From: Alcanivorax sp.
GTDB taxonomy: Bacteria > Pseudomonadota > Gammaproteobacteria > Pseudomonadales > Alcanivoracaceae
Assembly (NCBI GenBank): GCA_022449455.1
Contig: JAKUPL010000008.1
Location: forward strand, 116,981 to 180,980
Direction: 5' to 3'
Length of the DNA: 64,000 nt
How positions within the stretch are numbered: position 1 is the first letter of the stretch; every line of letters starts with the position of its first letter. Below are positions 18,267-26,767 of this stretch, piece after piece. The translations under genes and the position numbers were made by a program. The notes beneath the pieces were generated by a model. The model was not told the DNA's origin. It worked only from the letters and a program-made list of their open reading frames with translations, and made no database searches.

Positions 18267-20374
18267 TGACCGCTTTTGTACCGCGCCCCGTCGATTCACT
18301 GGACGCCGTGTTCAAGCCGCGCTCGGTGGCCGTGATCGGCGCCAGCGCCACGCCCACCAAGATCGGCGGACTGCCGATCGCCTTTCTGCTCGCCCAGGGC
18401 TTCGAGGGTGAAATTTTTCCGATCAACCCGAAAGCCAGCGAAGTGCAGGGCCTGAAAGCCTGGGCCAGCATCCGCGACGTCAGCGGCCAGGTCGATCTGG
18501 CGATCATCGCGGTGCCGGCCAGTCTGGTGGACCAGGCGCTGGACGACGCCATCGCCGCCGGCGTCAAGGGCGTCGTGCTGTTCTCCTCCGGGTTCGCGGA
18601 AATCAGCGATCAGGGACGGGCCGCGCAGGACGCGCTGATGGCCCGTGCGCGGGCCGCCGGCGTCCGCATTCTGGGTCCCAATTGCCTGGGGTTCATGAAC
18701 CTTTCCCAGAAGGTGTTCGCCACGTTCTCGCCGGTGGTGGGGCAGGGCGTGACACCGAATGGCCGTATCGGTCTGATCAGCCAGAGCGGCGCCTATGGCG
18801 CGTACGCTTTTACCCTGGCACGCCAGCGTGGTCTGGGGCTCAGCTATTGGATCACCACCGGCAACGAGGGCGACGTGGATTTCGCCGACTGTTTGCGCTG
18901 GCTGGTGCGTGACCCGGATACCGATGTGATTCTCGGCTATATGGAGGGCTGCCGGGATGGCGCCAAACTGGAGCTGGCGCTGGCCGAGGCCCGCGCCGCC
19001 GGTAAACCGGTGGTGATGACCAAGGTCGGGCGCACCGACATCGGCGCCCAGGCGGCCGCTTCGCACACCGCCGCGCTGGCCGGCGAAGACCCGGTATTCG
19101 ATGCGGTGTTCCGGCAATACGGCGTCTATCGGGCCTACTCCATCGAGGAGTTTTTCGACGTGGGCTATGCCTTTTCGGTGGCGGGCGTGCCGGCCGGCGA
19201 CCACCTGGGGGTGTTCACCGTGTCCGGTGGCGCCGGTGTGCTGATGGCCGATGCCGCCGACGACGTGGGGCTGCCGATGCCGGCGCTCAGCGACGAGGGT
19301 CAGCGCCGCATTCGTGAGCTGGTGCCGTTCGCGGCGCCGCGCAATCCGGTGGACATTACCGGGCAGATCACCAACGACGTGGGCCTGTTCGAGACCAGCC
19401 TGGAGATCATGCTGGAACAGGGTGATTACCAGCTGGTGGCCACGTTCCTGGCCGCCGCCGGCCAGGGCCCCATGGGCGAACAGATCGCCGACCAGATCGG
19501 CCGCGTCCGTGCCCGCTTCCCCGACCGTGTGTTCTGTGCCGTCTCGGTGTTTCGCGAGCCGGTGCGCGAGCGCCTGGAACGGTTCGGCTGCCTGGCGTTC
19601 GAGGACCCCAGCCGGGCCATTCGCGCGCTCGCCGCCCTGGCCTGGTTCGCCCGCCAACGCAACAAGACGCTGCCGGTGGCGCAGGCCGCGGAGGCGCCCA
19701 CCCTGACGCTGCGCGCCGGCAATTATTCCGAGGCGGACAGCTTTCAGGTGCTGGCGGAATTCGGCGTGCCGGTGCCCGAGTCCCATCTGGTCGCGGACGG
19801 CGCGGCGGCGCGCGAGCGCATCGCCGACGACCGGCGGGCCTGGGTGGCGAAAATCGCCTCCGCCGACATTCCGCACAAGTCCGATATTGGCGGTGTGCGT
19901 CTCGGGCTGCGTGGCGGTGACGCCATCGCCGAGGCCTGTGACGCGGTGCTGGCGGCGGCACGCCAAGCCTGCCCGGAGGCACGTATCGATGGCGTCCTGC
20001 TGTCGCCAATGGAGGGCGACGGTGTGGAGTGCATCGTCGGCGTGCAACGGGACCCGACCTTTGGGCCGGTGGTGATGCTGGGCCTGGGGGGCGTGCTGGT
20101 GGAAATCCTCAAGGACGTGAGCTTCCGCAGCGCGCCGCTCAGCCGCGACATGGCCCTGGAGATGATCGATGAGCTGCGCGGCCGCGCCCTGCTTGGTGGC
20201 GTGAGGGGGCAGGCGCCCTCGGATGTGGCGGCGTTGGCGGATCTGCTGGTGCGCGTTTCGCGTTTCGCCATGGCCGCCGGCGACAGCCTGGACAGCCTGG
20301 ATATCAACCCGGTGCGCGTGCGCCCCGCCGGCCAGGGCGTGGTGGCGTTGGATGCCGTGGTCATCGGGCGCTGA
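18266..20374 (+). CDS. Acyl-CoA synthetase, ADP/NDP-forming type
   Basis: A 702-residue acid-CoA ligase combining the CoA-binding/ligase half (VAVIGASATPTKIGGLPIAF, about 12-35) and the ATP-grasp half (FQVLAEFGVPVPESHLV). The phosphorylated histidine is expected in AASHTAALAGEDPVFDAVF near residue 255. It should activate the imported acid with ATP and CoA, giving ADP and phosphate. ATG 18266 fits GGAGG seven bases before it better than ATG 18263. It sits between two TAXI genes, so the activated acid is probably the transported one. Family members act on acetate, propionate, aryl acids and others; specificity is not visible. Confidence 0.88.
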   Translation: MTAFVPRPVDSLDAVFKPRSVAVIGASATPTKIGGLPIAFLLAQGFEGEIFPINPKASEVQGLKAWASIRDVSGQVDLAIIAVPASLVDQALDDAIAAGVKGVVLFSSGFAEISDQGRAAQDALMARARAAGVRILGPNCLGFMNLSQKVFATFSPVVGQGVTPNGRIGLISQSGAYGAYAFTLARQRGLGLSYWITTGNEGDVDFADCLRWLVRDPDTDVILGYMEGCRDGAKLELALAEARAAGKPVVMTKVGRTDIGAQAAASHTAALAGEDPVFDAVFRQYGVYRAYSIEEFFDVGYAFSVAGVPAGDHLGVFTVSGGAGVLMADAADDVGLPMPALSDEGQRRIRELVPFAAPRNPVDITGQITNDVGLFETSLEIMLEQGDYQLVATFLAAAGQGPMGEQIADQIGRVRARFPDRVFCAVSVFREPVRERLERFGCLAFEDPSRAIRALAALAWFARQRNKTLPVAQAAEAPTLTLRAGNYSEADSFQVLAEFGVPVPESHLVADGAAARERIADDRRAWVAKIASADIPHKSDIGGVRLGLRGGDAIAEACDAVLAAARQACPEARIDGVLLSPMEGDGVECIVGVQRDPTFGPVVMLGLGGVLVEILKDVSFRSAPLSRDMALEMIDELRGRALLGGVRGQAPSDVAALADLLVRVSRFAMAAGDSLDSLDINPVRVRPAGQGVVALDAVVIGR

Positions 20375-20408
20375 ACGCGCCTTTACCTTGTTTGATCAGG
20401 AGACCGTT

Positions 20409-21443
20409 ATGACAATGAAATTCCGTCTTTCCACCGTGCTTTTGCCGCTGCTGGCGGGGCTGGTGCTGCTCAGTGGCACCGCCGCCAGCGCGGAACGTAA
20501 CCTGCGCATGCACACCTCCCAGCCCGGCTCGTCGCCGTATGTGTTCGCGGTGACCCTGCAATCGGTGTTGCAGAAAAATCTGCCGGTGCGCATCAATCTG
20601 ACGTCCGGCATGGCGTCCACCCGCTCCACGTTGGACGCCGCCAAGGGGCAAGTGGATCTGTACGTGGGCAGCCAGTCCATCAACCACTTCATGAGCACCG
20701 GCACCGGCATGTTCAGCCAGATGGACAGCGCCCCGGAACTGTTCAAGCACGTGCGCACGATCATGAGTTACCCGCTCGGGCCCTACCACATCATGGTGCA
20801 CGAGGATTCCGGCATCGAGTCGATCAAGGACATCAAGGGCCGTCGCGTCTTTATCGGCCCGCCGGGCGGCGCCGCCACCCTGGTGGCGCTGTCGATCATC
20901 GAGGGCGTCACCGGCTACAAGGCCGGCGAGGATTACGACATGGCGCGGCTGGATTGGAACTCCGGGCAGCAGGCCTTCCAGGACGGCCAGGTGGACATGT
21001 ACATCGGCCCCACGCAACTGCCCTCGGCCTCCATCGAGCAACTGGTGATGCTGCAGAAAATCCGCTTTCTCGGTATTCCCGACGAGGCGTTCGACAGCGA
21101 GCCGATGAAGGCGGTGATGGCGCTGCCGGGCCGCACCGTGATGGAAATTCCGCCGGGCATCTATGGCGATAACCAGGTCAACGAAAAGCCGGTCAAGACC
21201 GTGGGCACCTGGGTCACCCTGGGCACCCAGGACCGGATGGACGAGGAGCTCGGCTATCAGATCACCAAGACCCTCTTCGAGAACCTGGACGTTTTCCATA
21301 ACGCCGCGAAATTCATGAGCAGCGTCACCCTGGATAACGCCCTTGAACAGGTCAACACGCCGTTACAGGCCGGCGCGCTGCGCTACTACCGGGAAGTCGG
21401 CCGCGACATTCCGGACGACATCGTGCCGCCGGAAGCCCGTTGA
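20409..21443 (+). CDS. TAXI-family TRAP solute-binding protein (copy 2)
   Basis: A 344-residue TAXI binding protein very similar along its whole length to the one at 17232-18266. Shared stretches include SINHFM, TGTGMF, GPYHIMVHE and LPGRTV. The signal peptide is LLAGLVLLSGTAASAE. ATG 20409 has AGGAGA before it; ATG 20415 is possible. No second permease gene is present, so both binding proteins may serve the same fused permease with different ligands or affinities. Confidence 0.9.
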   Translation: MTMKFRLSTVLLPLLAGLVLLSGTAASAERNLRMHTSQPGSSPYVFAVTLQSVLQKNLPVRINLTSGMASTRSTLDAAKGQVDLYVGSQSINHFMSTGTGMFSQMDSAPELFKHVRTIMSYPLGPYHIMVHEDSGIESIKDIKGRRVFIGPPGGAATLVALSIIEGVTGYKAGEDYDMARLDWNSGQQAFQDGQVDMYIGPTQLPSASIEQLVMLQKIRFLGIPDEAFDSEPMKAVMALPGRTVMEIPPGIYGDNQVNEKPVKTVGTWVTLGTQDRMDEELGYQITKTLFENLDVFHNAAKFMSSVTLDNALEQVNTPLQAGALRYYREVGRDIPDDIVPPEAR

Positions 21444-21486
21444 CCGCCGGGTCGTCGACCCGCACCCCGCAGTAAAGGAGAACATC

Positions 21487-22767
21487 ATGACCGAGCAACA
21501 CCTCGCGGTATCGCCCGCGGAATTGAAGGCCGCCGCCAATAAGGCCTATATCTATACGATGCCGTTGGTGCTGATGGAGACCACCCGAAAATGGCGGCTG
21601 AAACGCGGCGCGAACGTGTTCAATCACGCCCGCAAACTGCTCAATCATCGCAGCCGCTGGGTGACCACCCCGAACAACGACACGCTGTATTCCGACGGCT
21701 GGCTGGACCTGTCCCATGGCCCGCTGCGGATCACCGTACCGGACACCGGCGAGCGCTACTTCTCACTGGCCTTCATGGACATGTACACCAACAACTTCAC
21801 CATCCTCGGCACCCGCACAACCGGTAATGGCGGTGGCGTGTACACGGTGGTCGGCCCCCATCAGGAGGTGCCCGCGGACGCGGACAACGTGATCCGCGCG
21901 CCCACGCCGCGGGTCTGGGCGCTGGCCCGTCTGCTGGTGGACAGCGAAGAGGATCTGCCCGCCGCCTGCGCCATCCAGGACCAGCTTTTCGTGCACGAAG
22001 GCGCCGTCAATGAAGCGGTGGATCCCGGTGAACCGGTGCTGCGCGATGCGCCCTGGGACCAGTACCTGGCCGAGGCCAACTACCTGCTGCGGCGCGAACC
22101 GCCGCCGGTGACCGACGGTCTGGTGCTGGAGGAAATCCGGGCGCTGGGCATCGGCCCGGATCAGCGGTTCGACGCCGGGCGGTTCGACGCGGAACAGGCG
22201 CAGGCCATCGAGGCCGGGCTGAAGGAAGCCCGCGACTGGCTGGCGCGGATCCAGCGGGCGCGCGCGGCCACCATCAAAGGGTGGACCTACCCCAATGCGC
22301 GCACCGGCGATTTCGCTCAGTCCTATGTGCTGCGCGCGGTGGTGGCGGTGGGCGGGCTGGCCGCGCTGCCGCCGGAAGAGGCGTTCTATATGCGCGCCGA
22401 AGGCGACACCGAGGATGGCCTGTTCGACGGCAACCAGAATTACCGTCTGCATTTCGCCGCCGGTGAGCTGCCGCCGCTGGAATCGTTCTGGTCGCTGACC
22501 CTGTATGAAGCGATGGACGACGGCCAGTTCTTCTTCGCCGACACGCCCCTGAAACGGTACGCCATCGGTGACCGGTCTCCCGGGCTGCGTTTCAACGAGG
22601 ACGGGTCGCTGGACATCTGGATCGGTGCCGACAGTCCCGGCGCGGAGCGCGAGGCCAACTGGTTGCCCGCCAACCGGGGACCGTTCTCGCTGTTTTTCCG
22701 TGGGTACATGCCGAAACGGGCGTTGTTGAACGGCCACTACCGGCTGCCGCGCGTCGAGCGGCTGTAA
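21487..22767 (+). CDS. DUF1254/DUF1214 domain protein
   Basis: A 426-residue protein of the DUF1254-DUF1214 family. The N-terminal DUF1254 part includes WVTTPNNDTLYSDGWLDLSH and YFSLAFMDMYTNNFTILG; the C-terminal DUF1214 part includes WSLTLYEAMDDGQFFFAD and a conserved end ANRGPFSLFFRGYMPK. No signal peptide is seen, unlike many family members, so a cytosolic location is possible. AAAGGAG precedes ATG 21487. The function is unknown; family members often sit near lipid or aromatic catabolism genes. Confidence 0.85.
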   Translation: MTEQHLAVSPAELKAAANKAYIYTMPLVLMETTRKWRLKRGANVFNHARKLLNHRSRWVTTPNNDTLYSDGWLDLSHGPLRITVPDTGERYFSLAFMDMYTNNFTILGTRTTGNGGGVYTVVGPHQEVPADADNVIRAPTPRVWALARLLVDSEEDLPAACAIQDQLFVHEGAVNEAVDPGEPVLRDAPWDQYLAEANYLLRREPPPVTDGLVLEEIRALGIGPDQRFDAGRFDAEQAQAIEAGLKEARDWLARIQRARAATIKGWTYPNARTGDFAQSYVLRAVVAVGGLAALPPEEAFYMRAEGDTEDGLFDGNQNYRLHFAAGELPPLESFWSLTLYEAMDDGQFFFADTPLKRYAIGDRSPGLRFNEDGSLDIWIGADSPGAEREANWLPANRGPFSLFFRGYMPKRALLNGHYRLPRVERL

Positions 22768-22800
22768 CCGACCCACTCCCCGTTACTGAAAGACAACGAC

Positions 22801-22855
22801 GGCGCCGCCGGCGACCGTCACGGGCACCCGCGTGCCCGGAATTCGCGGCGGCGCC
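22801..22855 (+). other. Nested hairpin in the DUF1254-MBL intergenic region
   Basis: An outer 9-bp stem, GGCGCCGCC (22801-22809) with GGCGGCGCC (22847-22855), encloses an inner perfect stem CGGGCAC-CCGC-GTGCCCG (22821-22838). No T run follows, and the ribosome site of the next gene begins right after it. It looks like an mRNA processing or stability element rather than a terminator. Confidence 0.45.
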
Positions 22856-22869
22856 TCGGGAGACACACC

Positions 22870-24141
22870 ATGAGTGACGAAAACAACAACACGGATCACC
22901 GGCCCGAAGCGGACAAAAAGCGCGCGCCGATTCTCGGCGAGTTCCTGCTTTCGGATCAGAAATTGCAGAGTCTGGGCGCCGGGGTGCATCTGCTCGGTGG
23001 CCAGGGCAACAGCGTGGTGGTGGAAACCGATAACGGTGTGATCCTCACCGACACCGGCCCCGGTGGGCGCGTCACCCGCGCCATGATCGAGCGGGTCCGC
23101 GACCTCACCGACAAACCGCTGCTCGCCATCGTCTACAGCCACGGCCACCTGGGCTACAACCATGGCGCGCGGGCCTGGCTGGAGGACGCCGCCGAGCGCG
23201 GTCATCCACGGCCGGACATCATTGCCCAGGACAATCTGCCGCGGCGCTACACGCGCTACCGCGACACCTGGGGGCTCCAGGCGCACCTGAACGGGCTGCA
23301 GTTCAACGCCCGTTTCCCGGAGCAGCCGCCGGAAAAATGGTTCACCTACCCGAACATCACGTTCCGGGACCGGCACGTCATCGACGGCGGCAACCGCCGC
23401 GTGGAGGTGCTGGCGGCCCCCTCGGAAACCGACGACGCGGTGGCCCTGTGGCTGCCGGATCGCCGGATTCTCTATGCCGGCCCGGCGTTTATCAAATCGA
23501 TTCCCAATATCGGCACGCCGCTGCGCACGCTCCGTGACCCGGTGCGCTGGGCGGACACCATGGAACAACTGATGGCGCTGCAACCGGAGGTGCTGATCCC
23601 GGAATTCGGCAAGCCGGTGGAGGGCGCGCAGGCGGCCCGCGAGGCGCTGAATCTGACCGCCACCGCCCTGCGTTACCTGCGCGACGAAACCGTCAAGCGC
23701 ATGAACCAGGGCATGAGCGAAGCGGAGATTCTTCACGACATGGACTATCCGGAAGCGATCTTCGGCCACCCCTGGATGAAGCCGAGTTACGGCATGCCGG
23801 ACTACATCGTTCGCGACATCTGGCGTTCCGAGAACGGTTGGTGGGACCGCAACGCCACCCAGCTGCACCCGGCGGCGCCGCAAGCGGTGGCGACGGCGCT
23901 GCGCGAAGCCCTCACCGACCCGGAGCATGTGCTGGAACTGGCGCGCCGGAAGGCGGAGCAGGGCGAGCCGCAGCTGGCGTTGCACGTGCTGGACCTGCTG
24001 TCGCCGGACTGCCTGCGTGACGAGCTCGGGCTGCGGGCCCGTGCGTTGAAGGCGGAGCTTCTGGAGCGGCGGGCCGAGGGCTCTTCCTCCTATGTATCCG
24101 CGCAGATCTACCGCTCGGTGGCGGCGCGGCTCAAGCAATAA
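22870..24141 (+). CDS. MBL-fold protein related to alkyl sulfatases, degenerate metal site
   Basis: A 423-residue metallo-beta-lactamase fold protein with an alkyl-sulfatase-type dimerisation/helical region. In place of the HxHxDH metal motif it has YSHGHLGYNHGA: H91 and H93 are kept, but the Asp and His positions are G95 and Y96, with H98 nearby. The later histidine normally before the GxPxxG loop is also absent (VLIPEFGKPVEG). No signal peptide is seen, whereas SdsA-type sulfatases are exported. It may bind one metal or none. Proximity to the CoA-ligase and porin suggests a role in the same catabolic pathway, but sulfatase activity should not be assumed. Confidence 0.82.
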   Translation: MSDENNNTDHRPEADKKRAPILGEFLLSDQKLQSLGAGVHLLGGQGNSVVVETDNGVILTDTGPGGRVTRAMIERVRDLTDKPLLAIVYSHGHLGYNHGARAWLEDAAERGHPRPDIIAQDNLPRRYTRYRDTWGLQAHLNGLQFNARFPEQPPEKWFTYPNITFRDRHVIDGGNRRVEVLAAPSETDDAVALWLPDRRILYAGPAFIKSIPNIGTPLRTLRDPVRWADTMEQLMALQPEVLIPEFGKPVEGAQAAREALNLTATALRYLRDETVKRMNQGMSEAEILHDMDYPEAIFGHPWMKPSYGMPDYIVRDIWRSENGWWDRNATQLHPAAPQAVATALREALTDPEHVLELARRKAEQGEPQLALHVLDLLSPDCLRDELGLRARALKAELLERRAEGSSSYVSAQIYRSVAARLKQ

Positions 24142-24174
24142 CGACTCAGGCAATAACCACTCAAGCGATAACAA
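24130..24174. repeat. Three tandem 15-bp repeats at the MBL stop codon
   Basis: The units CTCAAGCAATAACGA, CTCAGGCAATAACCA and CTCAAGCGATAACAA follow each other exactly, starting inside the last codons of the MBL gene. Because the unit is a multiple of three, each copy carries an in-frame TAA, so the gene has two spare stop codons. The repeats lie 23 bp before the porin start. Confidence 0.8.
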
Positions 24175-24197
24175 AAAAAGGCGACGAGGAGACAACA

Positions 24198-25331
24198 ATG
24201 ATGAAACCGTCCTGCTATCAAATCATCGGTGCCGGCCTGTTCGCGGCGCTGCCGTTGGCCGGCCAGGCCGCCGAGATTCAGGTACTTGAACAGGTGCTGC
24301 ATCCGGAACGGGCGATCACTAAAAAGGTGGAACTGTACGGGGCTCTGCGGCTGTCGGTGGACTACGCGGACTCCGACGTCAGCGAGCAGGAGGCGGACGC
24401 CAACCCGAATTTTTCCGACGGCGATCTGGGCGTGTCCAGCAACACCAGCATGATCGGCTTCCGTGGCGAAGTGCCCTACGACGATCACTACACCTTTCTC
24501 TGGCAGTACGAGCAGCAGGTGGACGTCGACGATACCGACGCCGGCGATGTCTGGACCACCCGCGACAGCTTTCTTGGCCTGGAAACTCCGGCCGGCACCT
24601 TCCTGGTCGGCCGCATCAATACGCCGTTCAAGAACATGGGCGTGTCCTACCTGGGCTATTTCAACACCACCGTCGGTGATACCCACGCGCTGCTGGGCGC
24701 CGGCTCGGTGGGCGGCGGCCCGCGTCTCGATCTGCTCGGCAGCAACAGCCTGAACTGGAAGTTCGACCTGGCCGGCGTGAATGTGGCGCTGCAGTACTCC
24801 GCCGACCAGGCCGGCTCGGTCCGCGCGGTGGACGACAACGACCGGGACAGCACCAGCGTCTGGTTGAACTGGCAACCGGGCAACCTGCGCCTGGACGGCG
24901 CTTATATCCATTATTCGGATTTCTACGCCACCGGCGCGCTGGAAGCCTGGCGCGGGGCGGCCAGGTACACCCTGGGTGCGCTGACCGTTGGCGCCATCTA
25001 CGAGGACGTACAACCGGACAACCACGCGCCGCTGGATCGTCGTGCCTACGGCGCCCAGGCGGTCTATACGGTGGCCCCGCGCTGGAACCTGGCGGGCCAG
25101 TGGCACCACGCGGAGGAATCCGCGGTGGGCGACGACGAGGCCGATCAGTACAGCCTCGGCGTGTTCCACTCACTCAGCCCCTCGGTGCTGTTGCACGCCA
25201 TGTACACGGTCACCGACAACGGCGATGCGGCCGCCTATCGGGTGCTGGATTACGCCCACGGCGACCGCGTGGGCACGGCGCCGGGTGGCGCGCCCTGGGC
25301 GGTCTCGGTGGGCGCGCAACTGAAATTCTGA
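24198..25331 (+). CDS. Outer-membrane trimeric porin
   Basis: A 377-residue Gram-negative porin. It has a signal peptide (IIGAGLFAALPLAGQAAE), beta-strand patterned sequence throughout, an L3-like constriction stretch SFLGLETPAGTFLVGRINTP, and a C-terminal phenylalanine (VSVGAQLKF) required for BAM insertion. It probably lets the TRAP substrate into the periplasm. A GAGGAGA site precedes ATG 24198. A strong terminator follows at 25482-25508. Confidence 0.9.
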   Translation: MMKPSCYQIIGAGLFAALPLAGQAAEIQVLEQVLHPERAITKKVELYGALRLSVDYADSDVSEQEADANPNFSDGDLGVSSNTSMIGFRGEVPYDDHYTFLWQYEQQVDVDDTDAGDVWTTRDSFLGLETPAGTFLVGRINTPFKNMGVSYLGYFNTTVGDTHALLGAGSVGGGPRLDLLGSNSLNWKFDLAGVNVALQYSADQAGSVRAVDDNDRDSTSVWLNWQPGNLRLDGAYIHYSDFYATGALEAWRGAARYTLGALTVGAIYEDVQPDNHAPLDRRAYGAQAVYTVAPRWNLAGQWHHAEESAVGDDEADQYSLGVFHSLSPSVLLHAMYTVTDNGDAAAYRVLDYAHGDRVGTAPGGAPWAVSVGAQLKF

Positions 25332-25481
25332 ATCGGCGTGCCGCCCTCAATGGCAGTCCACGGCACGGTACGGCGCTGCGGGCATTTTCCACGGTGTCCG
25401 GCGGGACGATCCCGCCGCGCGGCGGATGCTCTCCCCCGACCCGCGTGAAGCGACGATGGAACGACCGTTCCGTGCCCCTTC

Positions 25482-25508
25482 GCGCCGGCTCCGCGCCGGC
25501 GCTTTTTT
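25482..25508 (+). terminator. Rho-independent terminator or attenuator between porin and acyl-CoA dehydrogenase genes
   Basis: GCGCCGGC (25482-25489) pairs with GCCGGCGC (25495-25502) around a five-base loop, followed directly by TTTTTTA. Another perfect hairpin, CGGCGGGA-CGA-TCCCGCCG type, sits at 25399-25417. The next gene starts only 53 bp after the T run, so that gene needs its own promoter in this space or depends on read-through. Confidence 0.85.
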
Positions 25509-25560
25509 ATCCGTTAACGCGACGGCGATGCCGACGCGCGCAACCCCGGGAGGAACCGCA

Positions 25561-26757
25561 ATGGCGGAACAGCTTGATCGGCGGGAGGAACGCCGGTTCC
25601 GAGAGGAAATTCGTGAATTCGTGGCGGAGCAAGTGTCCGAGCCGATCCGTTTGAAAGTAGCGCAAGGCCGGGACATCAGCCGGGCCGAAACGATCACCTG
25701 GCAGCGCAAGCTGGTGGATCGGGGCTGGGGCGCGGTGCACTGGCCGCAACGTTGGGGCGGCACCGACTGGAGCCTGCACAAGCGTTTCGTGTTCGAGGAG
25801 GAAATGGCGCTGGCCGGCGCCCCCGGCGTACCCCCCTTCAACACCAAAATGCTCGGGCCGATTCTGTTGGAATACGGCACCGAGGAACAGAAGGAACGCT
25901 TTCTGCCCGGCGCGCTCAAGCTGGAGCAATGGTGGTGCCAGGGCTATTCGGAACCCTCCGCCGGGTCGGACCTGGCCGCTCTGCGCACCCGGGCGGTACG
26001 CGACGGCGACGTCTACCGCGTTAACGGCGGTAAGATCTGGACCAGCTACGCCCATTACGCGGACTGGATGTTCTGTCTGGTACGCACCAATACCGAGGTG
26101 AAGAAGCAAAAAGGCATTTCCTTTCTGCTGCTCGACATGCGCAGCGAAGGCGTGTCGGTGGAACCGATTCATCATTTCTACGGCGCCCATATTCTCAATC
26201 AGGTACTGCTCGACGAGGTACGGGTGCCGGTGGACCAGCGCATCGGCGAGGAAAACACCGGCTGGACCACCGCCAAGGCGTTGCTGGAACACGAGCGGCT
26301 GGCCACCTCGCGGCACGCCGAGGCCACCCGCAAGCTGGGCCGCTTGCTGGCGCTGGCCCGCCACAACCGGGACGGCGACGGGCCCTTGTATCGGCGCGCC
26401 GACGTGCGTGCGCGCATCGCCGAGGTGGCGGTGCAGGTCAAGGCGCTGGAATTCGCCACCCGCCGGGGGCTGGACATGCTGATCCGTGACGGTCGCATCG
26501 GTGTGTTCGCATCGTCCCTGAACCTCAAAGGGGTGGCCACTAATCAGGCGGTGGACGAAGCGATCCTGGACATCGCCGGTGCCGACGCCCTGGCCGCCGA
26601 CGCCGCCTACGACAACCTGCCCCGGGCGCTTCTCAATCGCGGCGGTGACGCGCGCTACGTGGCCGAGTCCCGCTATTACCTGCGCGGTCCGGCGATCGCC
26701 GCGGGCTCCAACGAAGTGCAGCGCAACATCATCGCGCAGCACGCCCTTGATCTGTGA
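25561..26757 (+). CDS. Acyl-CoA dehydrogenase, large subunit-type
   Basis: A 398-residue FAD-dependent acyl-CoA dehydrogenase of the pimeloyl-CoA dehydrogenase large-subunit type. It has QGYSEPSAGSDLAALRTRA and KIWTSYAHYADWMF. The usual Glu before the C-terminal GT motif is replaced (IAAGSNEVQRNI). E245 in LLEHERLATS is at the place of the catalytic base in isovaleryl- and long-chain enzymes. ATG 25561 has GGGAGGA before it; longer upstream readings cross the terminator. The downstream gene encodes a shorter homologue, so a mixed oligomer is likely. Confidence 0.88.
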   Translation: MAEQLDRREERRFREEIREFVAEQVSEPIRLKVAQGRDISRAETITWQRKLVDRGWGAVHWPQRWGGTDWSLHKRFVFEEEMALAGAPGVPPFNTKMLGPILLEYGTEEQKERFLPGALKLEQWWCQGYSEPSAGSDLAALRTRAVRDGDVYRVNGGKIWTSYAHYADWMFCLVRTNTEVKKQKGISFLLLDMRSEGVSVEPIHHFYGAHILNQVLLDEVRVPVDQRIGEENTGWTTAKALLEHERLATSRHAEATRKLGRLLALARHNRDGDGPLYRRADVRARIAEVAVQVKALEFATRRGLDMLIRDGRIGVFASSLNLKGVATNQAVDEAILDIAGADALAADAAYDNLPRALLNRGGDARYVAESRYYLRGPAIAAGSNEVQRNIIAQHALDL

Positions 26758-26767
26758 GGAAACCGGC

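Noticed and set aside
24130..24174. Tandem repeats as a CRISPR array
   Set aside because: Units are only 15 bp, without spacers, and no cas gene is present; the 23-bp array at 54588 fails for the same reason.
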